The notes below the pieces were generated by a model. It was not told the DNA's origin, did not search any database, and saw nothing but the letters and a program-made list of their open reading frames with translations. A stretch of DNA of 64,000 nucleotides, taken from Cinnamomum chago (lineage: Eukaryota; Streptophyta; Magnoliopsida; Laurales; Lauraceae). A program made the position numbers and the translations under genes. Positions within the stretch are counted from its first letter, which is position 1, and each line of letters opens with the position of its first letter. This document shows positions 11,469 through 21,003 of the stretch, piece after piece. The stretch covers positions 36,784,501-36,848,500 of the forward strand of contig CP142461.1 of NCBI GenBank assembly GCA_038049695.1, written 5' to 3'.

Positions 11469-14400
11469 TCACTGCTGCGCACGTTGGTGGTAGGTCATCG
11501 GCAAGCCGTCCAGAATCTCGAGGGTAGTCTGTAATGCTCGATAATAGAAATTAACTGGCTCTTCCGTTCGCGCAAGCATTGCACGAATATGGTCCTTCGC
11601 TCGAAGGACCTATAAGAAACAGTACAATGTGTCAAAGATAGTTTGAAAGAATAGATGCAAAGATTGTTTGGAATAAGTGATAAGTCCACAAAATTGTAGC
11701 TTTCATTCATCATTTTATATGCATTTGTGGACTTAATTAGGTTAATTGCATAGAATTACAATTAATTTCATGATTTCATGCATTTGTGCATCAAAGTTGG
11801 AATCTTAGTCAAATTTGGTCAAAATTCATTACATTGCATGACTTTTGTGAAATTAGGGATTTTCATCTCATTCATCACCCAAAATAATTAGTTTTTTTTA
11901 GCTTCACTAATGCATACATGCTAATTTTGACACTGTGTTGTTTTTGGAAAGTTAGATATTTTTGGTGCATTAAGTAGGCATGTAGTGTCCCATGCATAGT
12001 CAATCTAGATTCTTCACACTTGATTATTATTGACATTATTTAATTTTATTTATGTAGGAGTGAGACCTGCACTGGTGAAACTTGAAGAGAGATCAAAGGC
12101 GGGACGCCTTCATGCAAGAAAGAGAAAATTGGAAACTTTGCAAGGAGAGTTGACAAGCCAAAGTTGCAACTGAGGAAGCATGCCAAATATGGGAAGATAA
12201 ATATCTTGAATGTCCAACATGGGTCCCACACACCCTATTGCATGCCAAAAATAGAAGTTCCCTTAATTGCACAATTATTCTCGGATTTTTCAGGGGCAAC
12301 AAATTGAAATGATCATAACTTTCAACCTGAGTGTTAGATTAGTGCAATCTATATACCGTTGGAAAGCTCTTTTCGAGTAGATATCTGTGGAGCCTAAGAT
12401 TTCATAAATTGGGGCTATATCGAGGGAGATATGACCTCCAGAAGTTGGCTGTTATAATTCTATGCGGGAATTACAAAATGTTTTCAAAATTGGCAACTTG
12501 AGAGATGTTTGAGGAGTTCAATTTGGCAAGACTTGGAGTCCAAGAGACCACACTTAGTAAAAAATCATCTTCAATTCAAATTCTTTCCAAGTGTGAAGCC
12601 TAACTTGAGTCCTAAGCAAGAAACCTTTACCAATAAGGAAACAAGTCATAAAAGAGAGGATATTCTTTGCTAAAAAGGAAGCATCAACATCTATAAAGCC
12701 ATTCTCAACCAAGCATCTCAGTACAACCCTCTCCTCTTCTATTCCTTTCTCTCTCTTCCTTTCTTCTTTGCCATTAGTTTATTTTTATTTTTTTGTAGCC
12801 TTGGGCCATGTCCAATGATTTATTTTGAAGGAGAAAATTTGAGAAGGAGAAGTTGTAAAGATGCAATTTTTAATGATAAATCAAGAAGCATTCTTTGCAA
12901 TGGCGGGCTAATTTTCTTGATTAGAGTTATGGATGAAGGTAAGTAATTGTCTTTTTATTTGTTTAGTAATTCTAATTTGTATTCCATGATTATGTGCTTA
13001 ATGATTAATAGGCTTGACTTTGTGCCCTAGGCAAATCTCTATTTTTATTTCAAAAAATAAAAATTAATTGTTGACTACTCATGCTTAGGTTTGATAGGCC
13101 ATGCTTAGGATTTAGATCTTTTGATGGTTTATGCTTACTTTTGATGGGTGGTGCTTAAATTATTTTTAATCTTTTATGAGATGAAGGAAGTCTTGAGTTT
13201 TGAATTTTTATGATTAAAAAGGGATTTTAAAAGTTAGATTTTTCAAATTAAAAACATTGATTTGTCTTTAATTTGAAGTAAAAATTGGAACAAGTTAGGG
13301 TTACTTGATAAATAATTGGTGGATGCTTATTGGATTCCTATGCTCTAATCACCTTCATTAATTGGTAGATTTCGAATTTCTAAATTAGTTGCTTATTTTT
13401 ATATCTAAAAACTCAAAACTTTTCTTAATTATTAGTTAATTAGTTTTCTTAATTTAAAAGTTTCTTTAATTAGCTCCCTGTGGGTTGGATTCGTTCTTGC
13501 CACTGTCTCATCTAGACACCCATGCACTTGCGGTATTTTATGATTGATAAATATCACATCAATAAGATAGTTTAAAATGCCCTCACCATTCTTGGAGTTA
13601 GGTCATCTCTACTCTCATTAGGGTCATAGTGGGAATGGCGGGCGGGGTTCTGTACATGAGGGTGTGATATCCTAGTGTACCACTCGAGATAGTTTGAGGA
13701 ACACTCCTATGCATGCTGTGCTCGATGGCTGCGGTGCGCTAGAGATAATACATGGTCCTCCCATGTCACCCAGTATTGGTCAAGAAACGCATAGGATACC
13801 TTGTATTTACCAGCAGTAGTTCACCGAGTTGCACGAATGTGGGCGAGCGGTGCGGGTGGGATGGTCTGTACGTAGCCAAAATGTCGAAGAACCCTGTGTG
13901 GGTGGTAGGGTTCAATGACATCTAGGGCTCTTAAGCAACGGCAAAAGAAAGATATTTGCTGTAATGGATGCTGAGCCTTGGCACTAGCATACGGATCCTA
14001 ACTGACCTGTCGCATGTAAATGAAACAAGTCATTAATCCTAATAAAACATGTTAGTTGGAAAAAAATGTAATATATATGTTAAAAACGTAAAATATATGT
14101 CAAGGACTCTATTCGATGCTCACCTCGCTCGGGTGTAGGGCATCCAACCTCTCCCGTAGTAGCTGTATATTTTCTCTCGCATTTCCAGAATCCTGACCAG
14201 GATTCCAGCGGCTTGCGAGAGGCATCCCTGCAGTGTATCCCCATTGTGCAGGAGGACAGGCGAATGAGAAGTGCTCGTACACCCAGGACTACAAATGACA
14301 AAAACTATTAATTATACAATCTAAAATATCAATTATGATGGAACACGTATGTGTATATATAAAATGTACGGGTCTTATCGTGAGCAGTGTCAGATATCTA

Positions 14401-15695
14401 GCAATTTGTCGCCCATCTGCCCTCGTCACAGTCCCCAGCTGGCGATACAGATACGCCAGTGCTGCAACCCCCCATCCATAATGACGGACACGTTGTAGGT
14501 CCATCAGCAAAGATCAGTAGTAGATTAGGACTCGAGTGGCAGACTTATCAGTGAATAGTATGCAGCCCAACAAATAAAGAAGATAGCCTCTAGCTGCACA
14601 CTCAACCTCCTCAACTGACGATGTAGGAGTCACATCGCCGCACACCCGTCGGATCCACCCCATCTTCACTACCCCACCCCGTGCCAAGTTCAACTCTGCT
14701 GCCACAGATGCCATATCCACACCCAGTCCTAACTCGAGTAGATCTACTTGCTCAGTAAATCTCATACTAGTAGATACGTGGACAGGAAGTCCCGTAACTG
14801 AGATGCTGAGGAGAGTACCCACATCATCTAATGTGATCGTTATCTCCTAAACAACATGTGGAAGGTATTGATCTCGGGCTGCCATCTCTCCACAAAATTC
14901 AAGACCAAGGGGCAGGAGATATATCGGTAGCTGAAATGCCTCAAGTCTGCCAATGTAGACTCTTCTATGATAGTGCGAAACCGAGGCACATGAAGATCAG
15001 CCCCATCTCCAGGCAAAGGTATGTACCAGTCCTTCAGCTAACGCCAATGACTGATACATTTAAGCGGACCATGTTACTGCACATTACAAGTCTAAATCTT
15101 CATTAACGTCTGTTATTATAGACTATGAAACGCCTTATTTGAAATTTTTTTTACTTAAAACATTAAAATAATATACTTGTACCCCCCCGTCCCATATGGA
15201 TATGACCACGTGCGTCCTAAGACTCACAAGGACGGATAGGTCGGCTGGACTGCTTGGAATAGGACCTTCACCTGATGCTGTGGATGGCTGTGCCTCCTCG
15301 TCTGAGGAATCATCCTCCCCTGCTGCCGCCATAGGAGGACTAGACGGCCCTACCTCATCCTCTGAGGATTCATCATCTGAAGAGCTCTCTAGCTCTTCCA
15401 CTAGCTCGGGCAGTGGATCCTGCTGCAATTTTCGTCTTCGTTCAGACGCCGTTGGCCTTTCATGGACACCAGTCAAAGTACTGGCATGCACACCTCGGCG
15501 AGGAGGTCTAGCAACGCCAATCTTAGTCCGCACTCTCGATGGCTCACCAGAAGAAGTACTAGCATGTCCACCTGTTGGATGTGAGGTGCCACCAATGCGG
15601 CGAGTTGCTCTTCTAGGCGTTTTTTCAAACCTGTTAAAAATAAAAATCAATAAGAGAAAAAAGCGTAACAGAAAAAAGGGAAATTCTATATGCAC
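11469..15695 (-). pseudogene. Plant mobile domain (PMD, aminotransferase-like / MAIN-like) gene carried by the MULE
   Basis: Read 15695 to 11469. A basic/acidic N-terminal region (15695-15184) with runs such as 'SSDDESSEDE' leads into 'SVLVSLRTHVVISIWDGG' and a GT donor. The PMD core follows (about 15110-14400): 'FVERWQPEINTFHMLF', then after a frameshift 'ITITLDDVGTLLSISVTGLP', 'AARGYLLYLLGCILF' and 'GWGVAALAYLYRQLG'. Further exons: about 14300-14105 ('SWVYEHFSFACPP..'), about 14000-13600 ('CRCLRALDVIEPYHPHRVLR') and a last exon 11609-11469 ending in two stops. PF10536-type PMD proteins act in transcriptional control or silencing in plants, and transposon-borne copies are known. Stops, a frameshift and a solo LTR in the last intron make it a pseudogene. 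Overlapping + strand frames at 15196-15759 are shadows. Confidence 0.78.
11678..13561 (+). mobile_element. Solo LTR, 1.9 kb, Ty3/gypsy-like, inside the PMD intron
   Basis: Begins TGATAAGTCCAC and ends ATATCACATCA, bounded by a perfect 5-bp TSD ATAAG (11673-11677 and 13562-13566). There is no internal coding region or second LTR, so it is a recombination-derived solo LTR. A TATA-like 'tctataaag' near 12690 followed by a CT-rich leader suggests + orientation. The 3' part ('ccctgtgggttggattcg', 'cacccatgcacttgcgg') resembles Athila/Tat-type gypsy LTR ends. That family assignment is tentative; the LTR nature is well supported by termini and TSD. Confidence 0.78.
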
Positions 15696-15749
15696 CCTCC
15701 CATTATGCCGAGCACACCCACATGTTCATAAAGGGATGTGGGTGTGCTC
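15678..15749. repeat. Internal copy of the MULE terminal sequence plus a 14-bp hairpin
   Basis: 15678-15720 reads GGGAAATTCTATATGCACCC..GAGCACACCCAC, closely matching the complement of the MULE's right terminus (16447 inward). It is followed by a perfect 14-bp inverted repeat, GAGCACACCCACAT (15710-15723) and ATGTGGGTGTGCTC (15736-15749), with a 12-nt loop. The segment 15678-16447 is thus itself bounded by inverted MULE ends. It may be a nested nonautonomous derivative or a duplicated terminus. Confidence 0.6.
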
Positions 15750-15775
15750 AGCACTTTAAGGGATGCAAAAATCAA

Positions 15776-16058
15776 GTTTTCTTGTGCTGCTCAGAACAGG
15801 TGTAGTGTGCAAAATGCTTCTGCACGGCACATGTTAAATGTGCAAAATTTTTTTGCACGGCATATATTTGTTTTGCACAGCATATGTATACCGTCCAAAA
15901 CTCATTTGCACAGCAAATGTCTGTTGTGCAGAAGTGTTCTGCACGGTATACGTATGCCGTGCAAATGAATTTTGCACAGCAAATGTATGCCGTGCAGAAG
16001 TGTTATGCACGGTGTACATTTCATGCATTTTTAACACTGTGAACATTTGTCGTGCATA
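15776..16058. repeat. MULE subterminal palindromic repeats, block 3
   Basis: The longest block: about nine to ten units of roughly 27-30 bp with alternating TGCACGGYAT/TGCACAGCA..ATGCCGTGCA words, for example 'tgcacggtatacgtatgccg' near 15941-15960. It lies upstream of the - strand PMD gene, mirroring block 1 upstream of the transposase. Short frames across it on both strands are artefacts of the repeat. Confidence 0.65.
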
Positions 16059-16447
16059 TAACCCGTGGACGAACCTGCGAAACCGAGCAGATCTGAGTCA
16101 AATGAATGTGAAAACTACAACCTAAAAGGAATGTGAAGAAGGAGATAAAGAAGAAGAAGAACTCACCTTCTTTAGGATTCGTATGAAGAAAAAGAAGAAG
16201 AAGAAGAGGCGCTGGGCAGACTTCCACCAAGAAGAAGAAAACGCTGATGTCGTCTTCAAGCACGCTGTTGTCGTCTTCAAGCTTCAAACTGTCGACGAGA
16301 GGGAATGTTGGAGGAGGAAAACTCATGGGCACTTTGGGAAATATGGTGGGTGGGCTCAACAAACTCTTTTTCAATCAAACATATGGTGGGTGGGTTCAAA
16401 AAGTGGGTGTGCTCAGCAATAGTTGTGGGTGCATATAGAATCACCCC

Positions 16448-16684
16448 TTCTGGAAGCCTTAGCATGTATAAATGACCCGTTCTCTAGAAGAAAGCTCTTT
16501 GCACACCCTTTACTACTCCATCACATGCACATCGACCGGCTGTCGAAAGTGGCTGAGCACTGAACTTCTTCGGCTCGTGTAAGATGCTCTGCTTGCATGG
16601 ACTTTTTAGTCTTCATTTGGTTGGCTCCACATTTTCTTGAAAGCTTTAGTGGGAAAGGACAAATGGTAAGTGTTAGTAATTTTG
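16448..16684. repeat. Dispersed repeat R1, copy b (right part)
   Basis: Resumes R1 after the MULE: 'ctagaagaaagctctttgca', 'ctactccatcacatgcacat', 'ttcttgaaagctttagtggg'. It matches 4270-4780 and 22140-22330. It diverges at about 16680, where a copia LTR starts. Confidence 0.6.
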
Positions 16685-17565
16685 TGTTGGCTTATTCATG
16701 GGTTGGACAAAACTCTGGGTCCATTGAGTTGTATTTTCTAATTTATTTTAGAATGGAATGTGGTTGTGTCTTGAAAGAGCTGAAGTAAAAAATAGAAGAA
16801 AAGAGAAGATCGGGCGAATTCCCCCAAGCCCGATCGATCGGAGCCTCAGTCCGATCGATCGGACTGTAATCGCGCCCCGTTATTTGGGTGGACCAATCAA
16901 TCGGATGCATTGTTTGATTGATCGGACAAGCGCGGATTTTTGGGAAAGTTTCCAGTTTTGATCAAAATTAGTTTCTTTTTGAGACTATGTTTCCCAATTT
17001 GAGTCTTACTTGTGCTCTAAGTCTAAGACACGAATTTGGGGCTATATATAGGGTATTGCTCTCAACCCTAGAAACTACCACTCTCATTAATCTGAGTTAG
17101 AGATATCATAGAGAGATATTATTCTATAGAGCCATTGAGAGATCGTTTTGAATGGTTGCTCTAGAAGGTCATTGGTGCTTCTACCTTTTTTTTTTGTAAA
17201 AGATAGTTCATCTTGACTTGCAAGGTGAGAGGAGATCAAGTAAGGACAACGGGGCACAGTGGATGTCGTGTCAATGGATCTTTGCAAAAACAACCACAGT
17301 CCTTAGGTCTAGGTAGAGACTGAGGTAAAAGAGACTGAGGTAAAAGAGCTTGTGAGTATATCTTGTTATTATTCGTGAACTCTTGATTTCTAGTTCGTGG
17401 TTTTTCTCCCTGGATAGGGTTTCCACACTAAATATTATGTCTACCTTCTTGTGGTGATTGCTTGGTAGATAACTAGTTCTATATTGTCTGATTGGTTTAT
17501 TTCCGCTGCATTAATTGATTAGATTAGAACTAGTAATCCTTTTTGGTAGCTCCCAAAAACCTTCA
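16685..17565 (+). mobile_element. 5' LTR of a Ty1/copia element
   Basis: The right edge is firm: '..CCTTCA' at 17565 followed by ATT and the tRNA-Met primer site. The left edge, TGTTGG at 16685, is chosen because copia LTRs usually start this way and because R1 similarity stops there. A TATA-like 'ctatatatagg' lies at about 17041-17051. The LTR contains two exact CCGATCGATCGG palindromes (16830-16841 and 16851-16862) plus weaker variants to about 16925. No matching 3' LTR was found. Confidence 0.65.
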
Positions 17566-17567
17566 AT

Positions 17568-17579
17568 TGGTATCAGAGC
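17568..17579 (+). other. Primer-binding site, tRNA-Met type
   Basis: TGGTATCAGAGC, complementary to the 3' end of initiator tRNA-Met and the standard PBS of plant copia elements, lies 2 nt after the LTR end. Confidence 0.85.
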
Positions 17580-17620
17580 GGGTTGTACTATTTTACTGTG
17601 TTGATCCATATTTTGCTAGA

Positions 17621-18720
17621 ATGGATAACTACTGTGAAAGCACTTCAACCAATAAGCCTCCTCTACTGGATGGTTCTAATTATGCTTATTGGAAAGCCAG
17701 AATGGTTGCCTTTGTAAAAGTCATAGATCTGAAAGTATAGAAATCTATTGTGAAAGGCTATTCCTTGCCCACTGTTACTATACTGATGGGATAATCAGTT
17801 TTAAATCTGAAGAACAGTGTACAAATGATGAAGAATTGACAGCCACTTGCAACTCTAGGGCTTTAAATGGTATTTGTAATGGAGTTAGCATGTCTGAGTT
17901 TCGTAGAATTTCTACATGCACTACTGCAAAAGAAGCTTGGGATATTCTGTAGACTATGCATGAAATGACTGACATTGTCAAACAGTCGAAACTTCAGAAA
18001 TTGTATACAACCTTTGAAACCATAAAGATGGAAGATGATGAAATTTTTGATGAGTTCGATTCGAAGCTTAATGCAATTGTGAATGATACATTTACTTTGG
18101 GGAGCCAATTCTTGAGAATAAAATTGTGAAAAAGATTATGCGGTCTCTTTCAGAAAGGTTTGATGCAAAGGTTGCGGCCATTGAGGAGAATAAAAATATG
18201 AATACTCTCAAATCTGAGGAGTTAGTTGGCAACCTTCAGATTTTTGAAGCAAACCTAAGGACTAATGGAAAATCAAAATCCAAAGGTATTGCTTGAGAGC
18301 CTCTAAAGAATCATTCAAGAAAATCGCAAGTGATTCTGATTCTAATTCTGAGGAGATTGACTCTTAAGTTGTTGTTCAGTTTATGAAGCAATTTCAGGCA
18401 TTTATGAAGGGGAAGAAAAAGTGATCTAAAAGTCTCTAAAAATTTTATAAAGAAGAAATCTTTTAAAAGGATTCAAAGTTTTGAATGTCATGGTTATAGA
18501 CACATTGTTAGTGAATGTGCTAACAAAAAGCCAAGAAAGAAGGCTTTCAATTTGACTTGGGATGATGATACTTCTGAAGAAAATGATAAAAAAATATGAG
18601 TATGAGAAGTCTAATGCTAGCAAAGAAAAATTCATGATATTAATGGTAACTTCAGTTTCTGCCACTCCACCAGTTTCTGATGATGGGACTGATCAATATT
18701 GATTTGATTAATAAATATCA
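17621..18720 (+). pseudogene. Ty1/copia gag remnant (no pol)
   Basis: Starts 'MDNYCES..NKPPLLDGSNYAYWKARM', the usual N-terminus of copia Gag (DUF4219/UBN2). It continues in several frames through 'CTTAKEAWDIL', 'SERFDAKVAAIEENKNM' and 'LKSEELVGNLQIFE' to a zinc-knuckle region 'SFECHGYRHIVSECANKK' (about 18478-18533), where the first Cys of CX2C is Ser. There are multiple stops (for example TAG at 17738 and 17950) and frameshifts. Coding similarity ends by about 18720; no protease, integrase or reverse transcriptase follows. The element is therefore 3'-truncated. Confidence 0.8.
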
Positions 18721-18724
18721 TCCC

Positions 18725-19610
18725 CGTGATGGTGGGATACAAGATATAAATAGGGCTGAGCTAGTTTCAAAAGGTTAAAAAGAGTACAACACATTATGAC
18801 ATCACCAATTTAAGAAGAATGGTAAGGCTCTACTTGGAATTTCAACTGATTTGGTTTTGGCTTTTAGATTTGGCCTCTTGTTCAAGTTGTCCAATGCCAA
18901 AAGTAGCTCATGCACAACCTTGGGCACATTCTCATGTCGCAAATATCACCTGTGAGTATTTTATACTATTTTTTTAATATGACGCTGGGCCTAATTCCTA
19001 TTTTACATAAAATGATCTGAGCTACCATACAAGCCATTTATTTTAAATGATTCCGATCTATTTAAGTGGGCCCCATGATGAAACTCAAGAAATTCTCTTG
19101 AGTGGGACACATAAAGGATCTGAACTCAGGATAAAGCCAACTGGGTTAATTTTTAATAATATTGGATTTGATTTTTAAGAAGTGGGCTTGAAATAGATAA
19201 AAATACCCATTTATATAGGACATCATGAATTTTCTCTCCAATGATTAAAGTGGGCCCACTATATTATTATTGATTTTGTATAAAATACATGTCTTACTAA
19301 CTATATGCGCTTTGGATCGATCAATCTATTATTGGGCCTTACTTTCATTAGAATAATTTTACCATGGCCATCAAATCACCATCGAAGTCAATTGTCGGTT
19401 TTAGTATAATAGCAAAATAAAGTGCTCATATTTTGAAATTAACCAGCTACATGTTTTTCTTTTTCTTTGTTAATATTATAGGTAAATGAATTTTGTTGCA
19501 ATTTTTACCATCTTTATGTAGTTAAGACAAAAATAATAATTATTTTAAATTATTTACTATTTTTAATATTGTAAATTTTATTGCCCACGATAAGTCAACA
19601 TATTGTTTAC
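18725..19610. other. No gene seen; AT-rich DNA between copia gag and the Helitron-like segment
   Basis: No recognisable coding segments; mostly AT-rich with a few 'gggcccc/gtgggccc' patches. It may include the unlocated 5' part of the Helitron-like element that ends at 21003. Confidence 0.35.
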
Positions 19611-19618
19611 TATTATCC

Positions 19619-21003
19619 ACGCCAAATGAATTGGAAGGCATAAACGTATATGGGGTTCTCCAAAAGATAGTGACTAAGCTTAAATTTCCTATATAATTGT
19701 ATTAAATGTAGTTTGTACGTTTACTATGTGTCTACTTTCAATTTAAATGATCAAACGGAGCTTGCGAAGTTAGATATCGCATTATTTGATGAAAGGTATT
19801 TTAAATTCATTTGTACTAAATTATTTATATTTTTCAGATCAAATAGATTCATTATTAATCTTATATTTTGCTTTTGTAGTCGCAAGAGGATGAATATTAC
19901 TCTATGGGGAAACTTTGCTTTAGACAATCTTAACTCCTTTAATTCAAGCATAGGGCGAGTTATTATCGCAACATCTATAATGGTTAAGCAATACAATGGT
20001 AAAAATATTTGTTTTGGGTCAATAATAGTTTTTATTAATTTTATATGCAACTGATACAAACTTCATGAGTTCTGTGTAGGAAACATTTATCTCAGTCCAT
20101 CAGTTGCAACAATGTTACAAATCAACCCTAATATTCCATTGGCAAGACGTTTGCTTTTATGGTAAGCGATTAACTTTTTCATTACTAACTTTTTATCTAT
20201 ACTTGTTAACACTAACATCTTTGCCAAACGTTGAATTACAATAATGAGCTTTCATTGTTAAATGAAATATCATGAATTGAATGATGCAGACTTATAAACA
20301 TTATTCCTGTTTTATTTTAATACATTGGCCCATAATATCGTAGTTCTTTTATATGTTTTTTATATACTAATTCTATTTAATAAATCTTTAAAATATTTGC
20401 TTTTAAGTAATTTTATTTATTATTTCTGCTCATACTTTTGCTTTCTCTTTTTCATTCTTGTGAGGTTCATATAACATTCATGCATGGTATATGGAAGTAG
20501 AAATTTTAGTTATTCCATTGCAGGATGGAGCGTCAACATCAGCCTCCTCTCCGACTACATCCCATGATATGTTACATACCAAGACAACTCTAGCATTGTC
20601 GCCATTGGTACCACAAAGAACATAGTAGGTTAGACTCAAACATGATTCGATGTTTTGCTTTTGACGATTGATTTATATTTATATATAAGATTCTTTTAAA
20701 ATATTTGCCTTTATATAAAAAAAAAAACCATGTCTCCCATATGCATTTAACCAACAATTACTTCATATTTATATTTAAATTTACTTTCAACTAAACTCTC
20801 TCTCTATCAAATATCAACGCCCCATGAACGGGAAGGTATAAACGTATATGGGGCTCTTAAAAAGAAGGTGACCAATCTTGAATTTCCAATATAATTGTAT
20901 TAAATGTAATTTGTTTGTTTACTGGGTGTCTATTTTTAATTTAAATTGGGTTTTCATTCGATGAATTAAAGGCTCGCATTGTGCGCGGGCTCAAAAGCGC
21001 TAG
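19619..21003 (+). mobile_element. Helitron-like 3' segment with RPA exons
   Basis: The 3' end reads 'gctcgcattgtgcgcgggc' (a CGCA/TGCG stem-loop relic), then CTAG at 21000-21003, followed by host T. Helitrons end CTRR after a short hairpin and insert between A and T. Comparison with repeat copy R1b supports the edge: R1b has 'aaca' directly before 'ttgatgtaaa', exactly where CTAG abuts 'ttgatgtaaa' here. A 130-bp sequence near the end (20817-20948) repeats 19619-19750 in direct orientation. RPA exons lie inside. The 5' TC terminus was not found and no helicase is present, so the left limit is provisional. Confidence 0.55.
19880..20620 (+). pseudogene. RPA1-like exons (OB-fold B region)
   Basis: Exon 19880-19998 ('..MNITLWGNFALDN..IGRVIIATSIMVKQYNG') has a consensus AG acceptor and GT donor. 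Exon 20080-20161 ('GNIYLSPSVATMLQINPNIPLARRLLLW') joins it in phase and ends at GTAAGC. A possible further exon starts after AG at about 20523. The sequence matches the RPA70 DNA-binding-domain pattern ILWG..A..IIA..VK..NG / S..INP.IP.A..L..W. The splice joints are intact, but no full gene can be assembled. Compare the RPA islands at 353-1320. Confidence 0.6.

Larger units (their letters stand above)
7144..16447. mobile_element. Mutator-like element (MULE) carrying transposase, OTU-like ORF and plant mobile domain gene
   Basis: The termini are inverted repeats. The left end reads GATGATTCTACACGCACCC and the complement of the right end reads GGGTGATTCTATATGCACCC, with similarity extending about 40 bp. 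The flanks are an imperfect 9-bp TSD (ttccagaag at 7135-7143, ttctggaag at 16448-16456), as expected for MULEs, and repeat copy R1c supplies the empty site. Inside are a + strand MULE transposase with OTU-like extension (7836-10893), a convergent - strand PMD gene (15695-11469), three blocks of palindromic TGCACGGCAT-type repeats, and two later insertions: a TRIM (9203-9726) and a solo LTR (11678-13561). Without these the element is about 6.9 kb. Both genes are broken by stops and frameshifts, so this copy cannot supply its own enzyme. Confidence 0.85.

Noticed and set aside
15196..15759. 187-codon + strand frame
   Set aside because: The opposite strand encodes the acidic N-terminus and first PMD residues with a splice donor in the right place. 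The + frame has no recognisable domain.
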